Source: Acidobacterium sp. S8
Lineage (GTDB): Bacteria > Acidobacteriota > Terriglobia > Terriglobales > Acidobacteriaceae
Direction of reading: 5' to 3'
DNA length: 64,000 nt
Assembly: GCF_009765985.1 (NCBI RefSeq)
Contig: NZ_LMUM01000022.1
Coordinates: forward strand, 1-64,000
Position 1 is the stretch's first letter; each line of letters starts with the position of its first letter. The position numbers and the translations under genes were made by a program. The notes below the pieces were generated by a model. It did no database searches and was not told the origin of the DNA. It saw nothing but the letters and a program-made list of their open reading frames with translations. Shown here in pieces: positions 47,757 to 55,577 of this stretch.

Positions 47757-48983
47757 ATGAATCCAAGCATGAAGTCCAATTTGATCGCATCCCGTATTCG
47801 TCAAGCCATTGCACTGATGGCCCTGTTCCCCCTGGTGTTTTGTGAGGCGGCTGGCTGGACGCAGCAGTCTCAGCCAGCTCAGCAGCCACAGCAGACCCAG
47901 CCGCAAACCCAGCCGAATCAGCAGCAGCAGGACCAGTCCGCGCCTGATGCCGGAGGACCGACTGGAGACAACGGCGCCATTGCCATTCCTAAAAAGAAAG
48001 AAAAAGACGAGGCTCCGCCACCGCCGCCTGAGCCGAAGGTGAAGAATCCGGAGGGACTGCAGAACTTTTCTCTGCGTGTCGACGCTTCGGTCGTAAACGT
48101 GGATGTGGGCGTGATTCTGGAGAAGACGCACCAGTTCGTGCCGAATCTACAAAAAGAAAATTTTCGTGTTTACGAAGACGGAAATGCGCAGGAGATCAGC
48201 AGTTTCCAGAGAATTCAAGCTCCGATTACAGCCGTCCTGCTGGTGGAGTTTGCCGCGAACAGCTATGCGTTTATCTACGACATGCGTAACGCGGCCTACA
48301 CGTTTGCGCAACAGCTGAAGGCCGATGACTACATTGCCGTCGTGACCTACGACATGCACACTGAGATTTTGACGGACTTTACCCAGGACAAGCGGCTCAT
48401 CTATCAGTCACTGAATTCGCTGACGATTCCGACATGGCATGAGACGAACCTTTTCGACGCGCTGTATCAGACACTGGATCGCCTGAGCCGGGTGGAAGGG
48501 CGCAAGTATGTAGTGCTGATCTCATCAGGGCGCGACACTTTCAGCAAGATCAACCTGGACAAGGTGATGCAGAAGATCAAGGCGACTCCGAATGTAACGA
48601 TCTTTTCGATCGGCACCGGGCAGACGGCTCGCATTATGGCCGACGGCGCGGGCATGATGGGTCCGATTCGGAATCTGGATTATCTGCAGGCCGACAATCA
48701 GATGACTACCTTCGCGCGCATGACGGGCGGCATGTCGTTCTTTCCGCGCTTTGCCGGCGAGATGCCGGACATCTTCCATCAGATCAACGAGTCGATTCGC
48801 AACCAGTATGTGCTGAGCTACCATCCGACGAACGTGAAGCAGGACGGCACGTATCGCAAGCTGCGGGTCGAGCTGGTAGATAACGAGGGGCATCCGCTTC
48901 GCATGCAGGATGAGAAGCATAAGCCCCTGAAGTACGACATCATTGCCCGCGATGGGTACCGAGCCAAGCAGGAAGTGGAGTAG
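47757..48983 (+). CDS. secreted VWFA-domain protein of the acidobacterial type
   Basis: 408 residues from ATG 47757 (CGGAG upstream; a GTG at 47739 is possible). A signal peptide (RQAIALMALFPLVFCEAAGWTQQ) is followed by a Gln/Pro-rich linker and a Pro-rich stretch (EAPPPPPEPKVKN). The domain starts FSLRVDASVVNVDVGVILEKTHQFVPNLQKENFRVYEDGNAQEISSFQ, and a von Willebrand A-like core follows with altered metal site (AVLLVEFAANSYAFIYDMRNA) and DDYIAVVTYDMHTEILTDFT and RKYVVLISSGRDTFSKINLDKVM. The family is highly expanded in Acidobacteriota; its role is unknown, probably adhesion or surface interactions. Confidence 0.92.
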   Translation: MNPSMKSNLIASRIRQAIALMALFPLVFCEAAGWTQQSQPAQQPQQTQPQTQPNQQQQDQSAPDAGGPTGDNGAIAIPKKKEKDEAPPPPPEPKVKNPEGLQNFSLRVDASVVNVDVGVILEKTHQFVPNLQKENFRVYEDGNAQEISSFQRIQAPITAVLLVEFAANSYAFIYDMRNAAYTFAQQLKADDYIAVVTYDMHTEILTDFTQDKRLIYQSLNSLTIPTWHETNLFDALYQTLDRLSRVEGRKYVVLISSGRDTFSKINLDKVMQKIKATPNVTIFSIGTGQTARIMADGAGMMGPIRNLDYLQADNQMTTFARMTGGMSFFPRFAGEMPDIFHQINESIRNQYVLSYHPTNVKQDGTYRKLRVELVDNEGHPLRMQDEKHKPLKYDIIARDGYRAKQEVE

Positions 48984-48987
48984 CCGC

Positions 48988-50196
48988 TCAGACTAGTCGC
49001 GTCACGCCCTTCTGTGCCTGTTCCTGCAGGTGATTGACCATTACACCGAGAGCATATTGCCCGTAGGCGTCAGCGTTGCGCAGTGGGTAATCGGCGTAGT
49101 CGATTTTCTGCTGGTTGGTGACTGCTGGAGGCGCCGCTCCACTTCCAACCCATGGAAGGCCAAATATCCAGGCGACTAACTGGCGATCCTGTTCGCCGAC
49201 GACGCATTGCTTGGTTCCGCTGGGAGGAGGCATGCCTGCGGCGTCGAGTCCTTGATTGGCCTGGAGATAAACCGGACGTGGAATGTCTGAAGTATCCATG
49301 CACGCGTGAGAGAACTCGTGGACCAGCGTGCCGATGGTGTTGTCGTTGGCCTGGAAGAGTTCGCGAATTGCTGTTTTGAAAAAGCCGCTGCCGACGATAA
49401 GCAGGATATGCCCGCTGGCGGGGCGGAAAATGCTGCGGCGATAGGTTGCCGCCATATCGTGATTCGTGGCGGATTCGTTGAGGACGGCAAGTCCTGTGAC
49501 GTTTCTCCCACGAGAGCCGAAGAGCTCCTGCTGCATAGCAGCAAAGTTGTTGGTGACGGTCTTCAGCGTCACGGTTGTGCAGGGACCAAAGAGCTCAATA
49601 AACGCCGTTGTCTTCGGATCGACCGGGTTGGGCGATGGTGGTAGTCCGTTGCCAGGCAGGACGGGCGTGCTGCGAAGAGTGTTCAGAGAGAGATCGACGG
49701 CCTGTTGCACCGAACGCAGGATCTGGGTCACATGAGCGACCTGCACTTTTGAAAAAGCAGATGTTTGCGGACGAGAAAACGCAGCTATACGATTGACATT
49801 GTCGATTTCGGTCCATCCGTGGAAGGGTCCATCTTCATCATAAATTGTGCCGCCGGCAATGACTGGGGCTGCTCCGGAGGGTGCCTTTTGCTGTGCAGTT
49901 ACCGTCCGAAGGGCCGGCTGATTGACTGGTATGCTCGGCATGACCTGGACACCCCCTTTGGGCTGGGAATCAAGGTAATCTCCCTTGAGATATTTGATAG
50001 CCTCCGAGTATTTTTTTTGTTTGTCTTTCGGCATCGCGTCTATCGAAGCCCGGATCGCCTTCTTATCAGGATTCTCTTGCTGGAGCGCGGTGACGATATC
50101 GTGAAGGCTGCTGCTAGCGCTGTCACTTTTCTTAAATTTAGGGTTAGCCAGGCGAACCTGGCGCACGAATTCCTCAAGATTGGCATAGGGTGGCAT
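48988..50196 (-). CDS. M35-like (aspzincin) metallopeptidase domain protein
   Basis: 402 residues. The N-terminal ~130 residues are hydrophilic with no family match and no signal peptide. The C-terminal ~250 residues show GTLVHEFSHACMDTSDIPRP, an HExxH zinc site, and DYADYPLRNADAYGQYALGVM, which matches the aspzincin third-ligand motif (Asp in xxDxYGxY) of deuterolysin and peptidyl-Lys peptidases. PRPVYLQANQGLDAAG separates them. These enzymes are usually secreted; the missing signal peptide suggests export by another route or a cytosolic or toxin-like role. Assignment rests on the two motifs. Confidence 0.75.
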   Translation of the reverse strand: MPPYANLEEFVRQVRLANPKFKKSDSASSSLHDIVTALQQENPDKKAIRASIDAMPKDKQKKYSEAIKYLKGDYLDSQPKGGVQVMPSIPVNQPALRTVTAQQKAPSGAAPVIAGGTIYDEDGPFHGWTEIDNVNRIAAFSRPQTSAFSKVQVAHVTQILRSVQQAVDLSLNTLRSTPVLPGNGLPPSPNPVDPKTTAFIELFGPCTTVTLKTVTNNFAAMQQELFGSRGRNVTGLAVLNESATNHDMAATYRRSIFRPASGHILLIVGSGFFKTAIRELFQANDNTIGTLVHEFSHACMDTSDIPRPVYLQANQGLDAAGMPPPSGTKQCVVGEQDRQLVAWIFGLPWVGSGAAPPAVTNQQKIDYADYPLRNADAYGQYALGVMVNHLQEQAQKGVTRLV

Positions 50197-50381
50197 TTCT
50201 TACCTGCTTTCGTATGGAAAAACGCGGACCCAGGCCGGGGAAGAAAAGAAAGAAAGCTTTGTTGCGCCCAAGGGGATATTTTGAGGTTCACCATTGACTG
50301 GTGATATTCCGGACGCCATTGTAAGAAGCCAATGGCACCTTTGCTACTTAAATTTTTGTTCGAGCAGGAAAATGTCTGTTC

Positions 50382-50963
50382 CTAGGGGTGGAACTTCTCG
50401 CCGTTTTCCAGCATTTCGATGCAGAGAGCGATTCGTTTCGCGCGGGTTTCTGGCTTTTTGGCGGTCTGAATCCGCCACAAGATGGCGTAGCGGTTGCGGC
50501 TTTCGAGGGTGGCGTAAAACTTTTTGGCGCGGGGGCTCTGGTTCAGGGCTTTCTGCAATTCAGGCGGGACGGTCGCAGTCGAGGGCGAGTCGTATGCCTG
50601 GTCCCAGCGGCCATCTTTCCTGGCGCGGTCGATTTCGGCCAATCCTGCGGGCTGCATTCTGCCGGATTCGATAAGGGCCGACACCTTTTCCCGATTGATC
50701 TTTGACCAGATGCTCTTTTTGCCCCGTGGGGTGAACTTCTGCAGCCATGCTTCGTCGCTGAGACTACGTTTCTGGCCGTCGATCCAACCGTAGCAAAGGG
50801 CAACTTCCAGGGCTTCGGCATAGGTAATTGAGGCGGTAACGGAGGCTTTTCTGGCCAATTTCAGCCAGATTCCGGGCGAGGCCTGATGGTTTGGCTTCAG
50901 CCACTTCTCCCATGCTTTTTGATTGGGGAAGGCGATGATTTGCAGCTCAGGTTTCGCGCTCAT
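50382..50963 (-). CDS. YdeI/OmpD-associated family protein
   Basis: 193 residues. AFPNQKAWEKWLKPNHQASPGIWLKLARKAS, then SITYAEALEVALCYGWIDGQKRSLSDEAWLQKFTPRGKKSIWSKINREKVSALIESGRMQPAGLAEIDRARKDGRW, is the classic YdeI pattern. The C-terminal helical region (LQKALNQSPRAKKFYATLESRNRYAILWRIQTAKKPETRAKRI) is the bacteriocin-protection segment. In Escherichia the relative has been linked to antimicrobial peptide resistance; the mechanism is unknown. A second relative lies at 499-894. The 185 bp downstream to the next gene show nothing. Confidence 0.92.
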   Translation of the reverse strand: MSAKPELQIIAFPNQKAWEKWLKPNHQASPGIWLKLARKASVTASITYAEALEVALCYGWIDGQKRSLSDEAWLQKFTPRGKKSIWSKINREKVSALIESGRMQPAGLAEIDRARKDGRWDQAYDSPSTATVPPELQKALNQSPRAKKFYATLESRNRYAILWRIQTAKKPETRAKRIALCIEMLENGEKFHP

Positions 50964-51084
50964 GGCGAGAATTAGATTTCCCGGGCATCAATTTGGTCAA
51001 CGGTGCAAGGGATTTTCACTACCTGGAACGGTCGCGTTTTTGGCACTATAAAATAGAAAATATCTCCCGTGGAGGATTCTCTGA

Positions 51085-51306
51085 ATGGCCACCCCCAAAG
51101 CCGAAAAGGCAACGAAACCCCGTAAGGCTCCCGCAAAAAAGAAGGCTACTGTTGAAGCTGCGGCTGAGCCTATTGTCATCCGACCAACACATGAACAGAT
51201 TGCCGCACTGGCACAGAAATTCTGGGCCGAGCGCGGATATACAGACGGCGATGCTGAGAAGGATTGGCTCCGTGCCGAGCATGAGCTGACGCAGATCGCT
51301 TCTTAA
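51085..51306 (+). CDS. DUF2934 small protein
   Basis: 73 residues. The first ~25 are Lys/Ala/Pro-rich (TPKAEKATKPRKAPAKKKAT), like histone-H1-type tails that bind nucleic acid. The rest, PTHEQIAALAQKFWAERGYTDGDAEKDWLRAEHEL, is the DUF2934 core, found in proteobacteria and acidobacteria with unknown function. GGAGG-like GTGGAGG lies 12 bases upstream. It stands alone between two minus-strand genes. Confidence 0.85.
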   Translation: MATPKAEKATKPRKAPAKKKATVEAAAEPIVIRPTHEQIAALAQKFWAERGYTDGDAEKDWLRAEHELTQIAS

Positions 51307-51368
51307 ACTAGTACATTTATTCGCAATTCTAAACTATTGATAAAAGGCGCTGTTATGCAGCGTCTTTT

Positions 51369-52421
51369 CTATTTTTGCAAGGCCGCATGCGGCCAGTCAT
51401 TCTGCCAAGTGAGAGTGGAAATTTGCAGGGCTGGCTTCCCGGTTTTGGCGTCGTAGGCGTGGAAGATCAGGAGATCCTGACCGTCGGGCTGCATCGCGAC
51501 TGACTCGCCGCCGGGACCCAACCAGCGATCATTGCCGTTGAGGAGCTCGGTGCCGCCGCCTTCCGCCATGGATTTGCCGTTCTGGTCGAGATAGGGCCCG
51601 GTGACGGTTTTCGAGCGTCCGACCATGGTTCGATAGGTGCTTTTGGTGCCACGGCAGCAGAGATCCCATGAGACAAAAAGGTAGTAATAGCCGCCGTGGT
51701 GGACGATGAACGGGGCCTCGACTGCCTCCCAGTCGGGCGGCAGGCCGGGTTTGGCGGGGGCTGCATCGGCCGGCTTACTGCGTGAGGCCAGCGAGTAGAG
51801 ACCGGTATCTTCTTTCGAAAGCAAGCCGGTTTTTTCGTCGAGGCGGCGCATTTTGATACCGCTCCAGAAGCTGCCGAAGGCGAGCCATGCGCCACCCTTA
51901 GCGTCGAGGATGAAATTGGGGTCGATGGCGTTGAAGTCGTCACTCTCTACGGAGCGGAGGACCAGGCCGTGGTCGACCCATTTGTAGTTCGGGCTGGAGC
52001 GGTCGAGGGTTTTGTTGGTGGCGAGTGCGATTCCCGAGGTGTTTTTGCCGAAGAGGGAATAGGCGTAGTAGAGGCGGTACTCGCCGTTGGCGTAGGAGAT
52101 GTCGGGCGCCCAGAGGTCGACGGTGCCGGGGCTGTCCTTGTGGATCCAGTCGGGAACCTGGTCGAAGACCTGGCCGCAGAGCTTCCAATCGGTCAGGTTT
52201 TGGGAACAGCGGACCTGGAATTGGCCGCCTTCCGGTGTTTTGCCGGTGGCGAAGACGTACCAGGTCTTGCCTTCCTTCATGACGGAGGGGTCGTGTGTGC
52301 CCCAGTAGTCGCCTGTAAGATTTAGGGCTTGCGGCTGCTGGGCTGCGGCGTAGATAGCAACGCCAATGCCGAAGATATAAGCAGCAAGCCACGCCTTCAA
52401 TAGAGATCGGATCGGGTTCAT
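51369..52421 (-). CDS. GH43-family glycoside hydrolase (arabinanase-like), secreted
   Basis: 350 residues from ATG 52421; an ATG at 52472 overlaps the toxin stop as ATGA and would put 17 residues before the signal peptide (LLKAWLAAYIFGIGVAIYAA). The five-bladed beta-propeller catalytic residues fit GH43: Asp in GTHDPSVMKEGKTWYVFATG (general base), Asp in NAIDPNFILDAKGGAWLAFGSFWSGI, and Glu in DWEAVEAPFIVHHGGYYYLFVSW (general acid). VDLWAPDISYANGEYRLYYAYSLFG is characteristic of endo-1,5-alpha-L-arabinanases. Likely role: plant arabinan breakdown. Substrate remains inferred. Confidence 0.9.
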   Translation of the reverse strand: MNPIRSLLKAWLAAYIFGIGVAIYAAAQQPQALNLTGDYWGTHDPSVMKEGKTWYVFATGKTPEGGQFQVRCSQNLTDWKLCGQVFDQVPDWIHKDSPGTVDLWAPDISYANGEYRLYYAYSLFGKNTSGIALATNKTLDRSSPNYKWVDHGLVLRSVESDDFNAIDPNFILDAKGGAWLAFGSFWSGIKMRRLDEKTGLLSKEDTGLYSLASRSKPADAAPAKPGLPPDWEAVEAPFIVHHGGYYYLFVSWDLCCRGTKSTYRTMVGRSKTVTGPYLDQNGKSMAEGGGTELLNGNDRWLGPGGESVAMQPDGQDLLIFHAYDAKTGKPALQISTLTWQNDWPHAALQK

Positions 52422-52468
52422 AGCTGGTATGGGAAATCGTTTTCTTGTAGAAAAAAGATTAACAGACC

Positions 52469-52912
52469 TCATTTGGTTTTCAAGATGTGAATGTGCTCGA
52501 TGTGTTCTCCGGCCATGTGCAAAATTGTCTTATCAAAGGTCACAAGGAGAAGCCCCTCATGCATGGCCAAGCCCAGCAGGTAGGCATCTGTGACTTGGTT
52601 GTGGCCTTGCAAGCGCTTGAAAAATGGCTTTGTCAATGTCTGCCAATTGGACGTAACCGGCTGGTAGTGATATCCCGGCTCCTGCTTCATCCTGTCCAGC
52701 ATGGCCGTAACCTCTCCCATGCTCATATCGCCTGTCTTCGGCCTGGTAAAAAAGCGCAGCACTCCGGCCTCTGTGAAAGGGCACAAGGCCCACTGTAAGC
52801 CGGGTGTGTCGAACCATTCGGTCACAGCTTCGTTGTGGATGTGCGCCTGATCGAGCAAGGCGATGACGGTATTTACGTCCATAAGGTGAACGGGAGCCTT
52901 AGTCAGGATCAT
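52469..52912 (-). CDS. vapC: PIN-domain toxin, VapC-type
   Basis: 147 residues. Acidic active-site residues lie in VHLMDVNTVIALLDQAHIHNEAV (first Asp), PFTEAGVLRFF (Glu) and HNQVTDAYLLGLAMHEGLLLVTFDKTI (Asp pair). PIN toxins cut RNA, often tRNA. The partner gene lies upstream and overlaps by 14 bp. This subgroup (TA_VapC with 'VTDAYLLGLA') is common in Acidobacteriota. The stop overlaps a possible start of the downstream GH43 gene, but co-function is unlikely. Confidence 0.9.
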   Translation of the reverse strand: MILTKAPVHLMDVNTVIALLDQAHIHNEAVTEWFDTPGLQWALCPFTEAGVLRFFTRPKTGDMSMGEVTAMLDRMKQEPGYHYQPVTSNWQTLTKPFFKRLQGHNQVTDAYLLGLAMHEGLLLVTFDKTILHMAGEHIEHIHILKTK

Positions 52913-53165
52913 CCTCCGAGAGTTCCTTGACCATCTCCGGCGTGACGACGCGGCCTGCCTTCGCCTTGACGAGTAATCCTCTTCGATTCGTGGTCAGTAA
53001 GGGAGACGGAGGCTGCGGCGCTTGTTCGGCGCGGCGCAGCAATTCACTGACGGCAGCTCCAATGGAGATTCCTTTCGCACCCGCATACGTCACGGCAATG
53101 GTGTAGGCGTCAGACTCGATATTCAGATTCCGTCGTTGTGATTCGATATGACAATTCCTTGCCAT
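52899..53165 (-). CDS. vapB: VapB-type antitoxin
   Basis: 88 residues from ATG 53165; an ATG at 53183 is possible. ARNCHIESQRRNLNIESDAYTIAVTYAGAKGISIGAAVSELLRRAEQ is a ribbon-helix-helix-like DNA-binding start, and the C-terminal acidic tail (VVTPEMVKELSEDDPD) would bind and block the PIN toxin. It overlaps the toxin gene by 14 bp, upstream of it, the usual antitoxin-first order. Confidence 0.8.
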   Translation of the reverse strand: MARNCHIESQRRNLNIESDAYTIAVTYAGAKGISIGAAVSELLRRAEQAPQPPSPLLTTNRRGLLVKAKAGRVVTPEMVKELSEDDPD

Positions 53166-53305
53166 ATATCGATTATGCACCAAATATTATCTAGGTGTCG
53201 TAAATGTAATCGGTGTATAACCGCTTTAATGCACGAAATTGTTAATTATGAGGGTCAGCCTGACACGATTCATCGGGCATTCCTAAATTCGAGTATGTCC
53301 TTGAG

Positions 53306-53337
53306 ATTCTTCCTCCCTTCGTCGTCAGAATGACGGG
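53306..53337. repeat. isolated copy of the GATTCTTCCTCCC...TCAGAATGACG repeat
   Basis: Matches the 32-bp repeats at 1910 and 2303 with a few differences (CTTCG replaces CGTTGG). It stands in the gap between the VapBC-like pair and recO, with no GIY-YIG gene nearby. Confidence 0.7.
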
Positions 53338-53398
53338 AAAAGGTCGGATTACACGATAGCAAGAAGCACGCGGTCATTCTGTTCTATTCTGCGATTCA

Positions 53399-54142
53399 GT
53401 GATTGTTCATCAGGCCGAAGCCGTAGTTCTCCGTACGTGGGCCATCCATGAGGCCGATATGATCGTTTCGCTGTTCACGCGCGATCAGGGGAAGATCAAG
53501 GGCGTTGCGAAGTCGGCGAGCAAGAGCCGCCGCCGCTTTGGCGGTGCGCTGGAGCCGATGACGCATGTGCTGGCCAACTATGCGGAGAAGCCCCGGCAGG
53601 AGTTGGTGCGGCTGGATTCGTTCGAGATTGTTTCCTCACCGCTGTCGGAGGCAATGGACTACACGCGGGCAGCGGCGCTTGGATTTTATGCCGAGGTGCT
53701 GGAGGAAATTTTGCCGGACCGCGATCCGCACGATGCTGTCTTTCGGTTGCTGCTGGCGGTGCTGGAGCAGACGCAGACCAGGAATATCTGGATGCCTGTG
53801 ACTTACTTTGCGCTGTGGATGACACGGCTGATGGGGTGGATGCCGGATGTTCTGCATTGCACCGCGGATGGCGAGTCGTTTGCCGGGCGTCCGGCGTACT
53901 GGCATGGGCATACTGATGGTCTGCTCTGCGTCGAACACAAGCGGCTGGGGAGTGCCACGCTTTCGCCGGAGTCGCTGGCGCTGGCGCTTCGCGTTTTTCG
54001 GCAACCGATTACTGCTTTTTCTCAGGAGGAGTGGCCGCGAGGCCGGGCGGCTGATTTGCGGAGATTTGCTCTCCAGGGATTGGAGTGGCATCTGGAGCGA
54101 AGACTTACGACTGCGGTTGCCTTGGCGAAGCTCGGTGGATAG
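53399..54142 (+). CDS. recO: DNA repair protein RecO
   Basis: Works with RecF and RecR to load RecA on SSB-coated gaps. 247 residues from a GTG. The N-terminal OB-fold reads VHQAEAVVLRTWAIHEADMIVSLFTRDQGKIKGVAKSASKSRRRFGGALEPMTHVLANYAEKPRQELVRLDSFEIV, and the C-terminal helical part includes YTRAAALGFYAEVLEEILPDRDPHDAVF. The zinc-finger Cys residues are mostly lost: LHCTADGESFAGRPAYW keeps only one and GLLCVEH another, as in several divergent RecO proteins. Confidence 0.93.
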   Translation: MIVHQAEAVVLRTWAIHEADMIVSLFTRDQGKIKGVAKSASKSRRRFGGALEPMTHVLANYAEKPRQELVRLDSFEIVSSPLSEAMDYTRAAALGFYAEVLEEILPDRDPHDAVFRLLLAVLEQTQTRNIWMPVTYFALWMTRLMGWMPDVLHCTADGESFAGRPAYWHGHTDGLLCVEHKRLGSATLSPESLALALRVFRQPITAFSQEEWPRGRAADLRRFALQGLEWHLERRLTTAVALAKLGG

Positions 54143-54149
54143 ATGCCGT

Positions 54150-54370
54150 GTGTTCGTGGCATGAGAGTTCTATCCCACCCTTTCGCAAAGCGCGAAAGGA
54201 TGGGGCACCCCAGGATCCTTGCGATCCTGTTTTTCTGAAGCTCGGATTATGCTCCCCACCCTTCGGCTTCGCCTCAGAATGGGGCACCCAGGATATCGAC
54301 TACCCATTGGACTCTTGCCTTCCCACCTTAGCGCCCAAACCGGGCCGCGAAGATGGGGCACCCAGGTTGG
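54150..54370. repeat. cluster of GGGGCACCC-type repeats between recO and glyQ
   Basis: Three copies in one 321-bp gap: 54174-54210 (stem CCTTTCGC/GCGAAAGG), 54255-54289 (CCCACCCTTCGG ... GGGGCACCC) and the end of a third near 54345-54362. Copies also precede the permease gene at 57667-57705. The gap holds no gene. Confidence 0.75.
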
Positions 54371-54463
54371 TTCTCGCAACGATGAGGATGACAGGCATCG
54401 GTGGGCTGTCTGAATCATTTAGAATCGCAGCAGAAATTAATCCAGTTTTAGAGAGATTTGCGC

Positions 54464-55480
54464 GTGGCAGCAGCCCCCGTTTTTACGAAAAAAGAACCAC
54501 TTACCTTTCAGCAATTGCTTTTTCGCTTGCAGAGCTTCTGGGCCGAGCGCGGATGTGTGCTGCAGCAGCCTTATGACGTGGAAGTGGGCGCTGGCACCAT
54601 GTCGCCGGATACTTTTTTGCGGGTGTTGGGACCGAAGCCGATCAATATCGCCTACGCACAGCCTTCGCGGCGGCCTGCCGATGGCCGTTATGGCGAGAAT
54701 CCGAACCGGCTGTTCAAGCACACCCAGTTTCAGGTGATTCTGAAGCCGCCGCCGTCGAATATTCAGGATGTGTATCTGGAGTCGCTGGCTGCGATCGGGG
54801 TAGATCTGCGCGAGCACGATATCAAGTTCGAGGAAGACAACTGGGAGTCGCCGACGCTGGGCGCGTGGGGCATTGGCTGGCAAGTGATGCTGGACGGGCT
54901 TGAGATCACGCAGTTTACCTATTTCCAGCAGTGCGGCGGGATCGATCTCGATCCGATCTCGGGCGAGATTACGTATGGGCTTGAGCGCATTGCGGCGTTT
55001 CTGCAGGATGTGGATTCGATCTACGACATTGTGTGGGCGCGTGATCCTGTGTCCGGGCGTGCGGTGACATACGGCGAGGTGCGCTTCCAGGAAGAGCTGC
55101 AGTTCTCGGTCTATAACTTTGAGGCGGCGGAGGTCGAGAAGTTATGGGAGCATCTGCGCATGTATGAGGCTGAATGTCAGACGCTGCTGAAGAGCTTCCA
55201 GGACCTGAAGAAGCTGGAGCCTGAACAGAAGGTCCATGATCGCGTGGTGCACGGCAACGGCGAGCCGGAAGTGGAGCGGGATGTTGAGGCCGAGCTGAAG
55301 CGCTTTCCGGTGCTGGCGGCGTATGACCTGTGCCTGAAATGTTCGCACCTGTTTAACCTGCTCGATGCGCGTGGAGCGATTTCTGTGACGGAGCGCGTAG
55401 GCGTGATTGCGCGTATTCGGAACCTTGCCGTTGGAGTGGCCAAAGCCTACGCTGCGCAGCAGGAACTGAAAGCTCTTTAG
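54464..55480 (+). CDS. glyQ: glycine--tRNA ligase alpha subunit
   Basis: Alpha subunit of the bacterial alpha2-beta2 glycyl-tRNA synthetase. 338 residues from GTG 54464 (a TTG two codons earlier is possible). [83 protein letters not shown] holds class II motifs and the Gly/ATP site; [36 protein letters not shown] is another strong block. glyS follows after 97 bp, in an operon-like order. Confidence 0.98.
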   Translation: MAAAPVFTKKEPLTFQQLLFRLQSFWAERGCVLQQPYDVEVGAGTMSPDTFLRVLGPKPINIAYAQPSRRPADGRYGENPNRLFKHTQFQVILKPPPSNIQDVYLESLAAIGVDLREHDIKFEEDNWESPTLGAWGIGWQVMLDGLEITQFTYFQQCGGIDLDPISGEITYGLERIAAFLQDVDSIYDIVWARDPVSGRAVTYGEVRFQEELQFSVYNFEAAEVEKLWEHLRMYEAECQTLLKSFQDLKKLEPEQKVHDRVVHGNGEPEVERDVEAELKRFPVLAAYDLCLKCSHLFNLLDARGAISVTERVGVIARIRNLAVGVAKAYAAQQELKAL

Positions 55481-55577
55481 TTCTGTGACAAGCCGATAGA
55501 CTGTAGGTTCATCGGCTTCGCTCGGAATGACAAACAAAAGCAAATTTGCACGAGATCGAGAAAGCAAGAATTAGACG

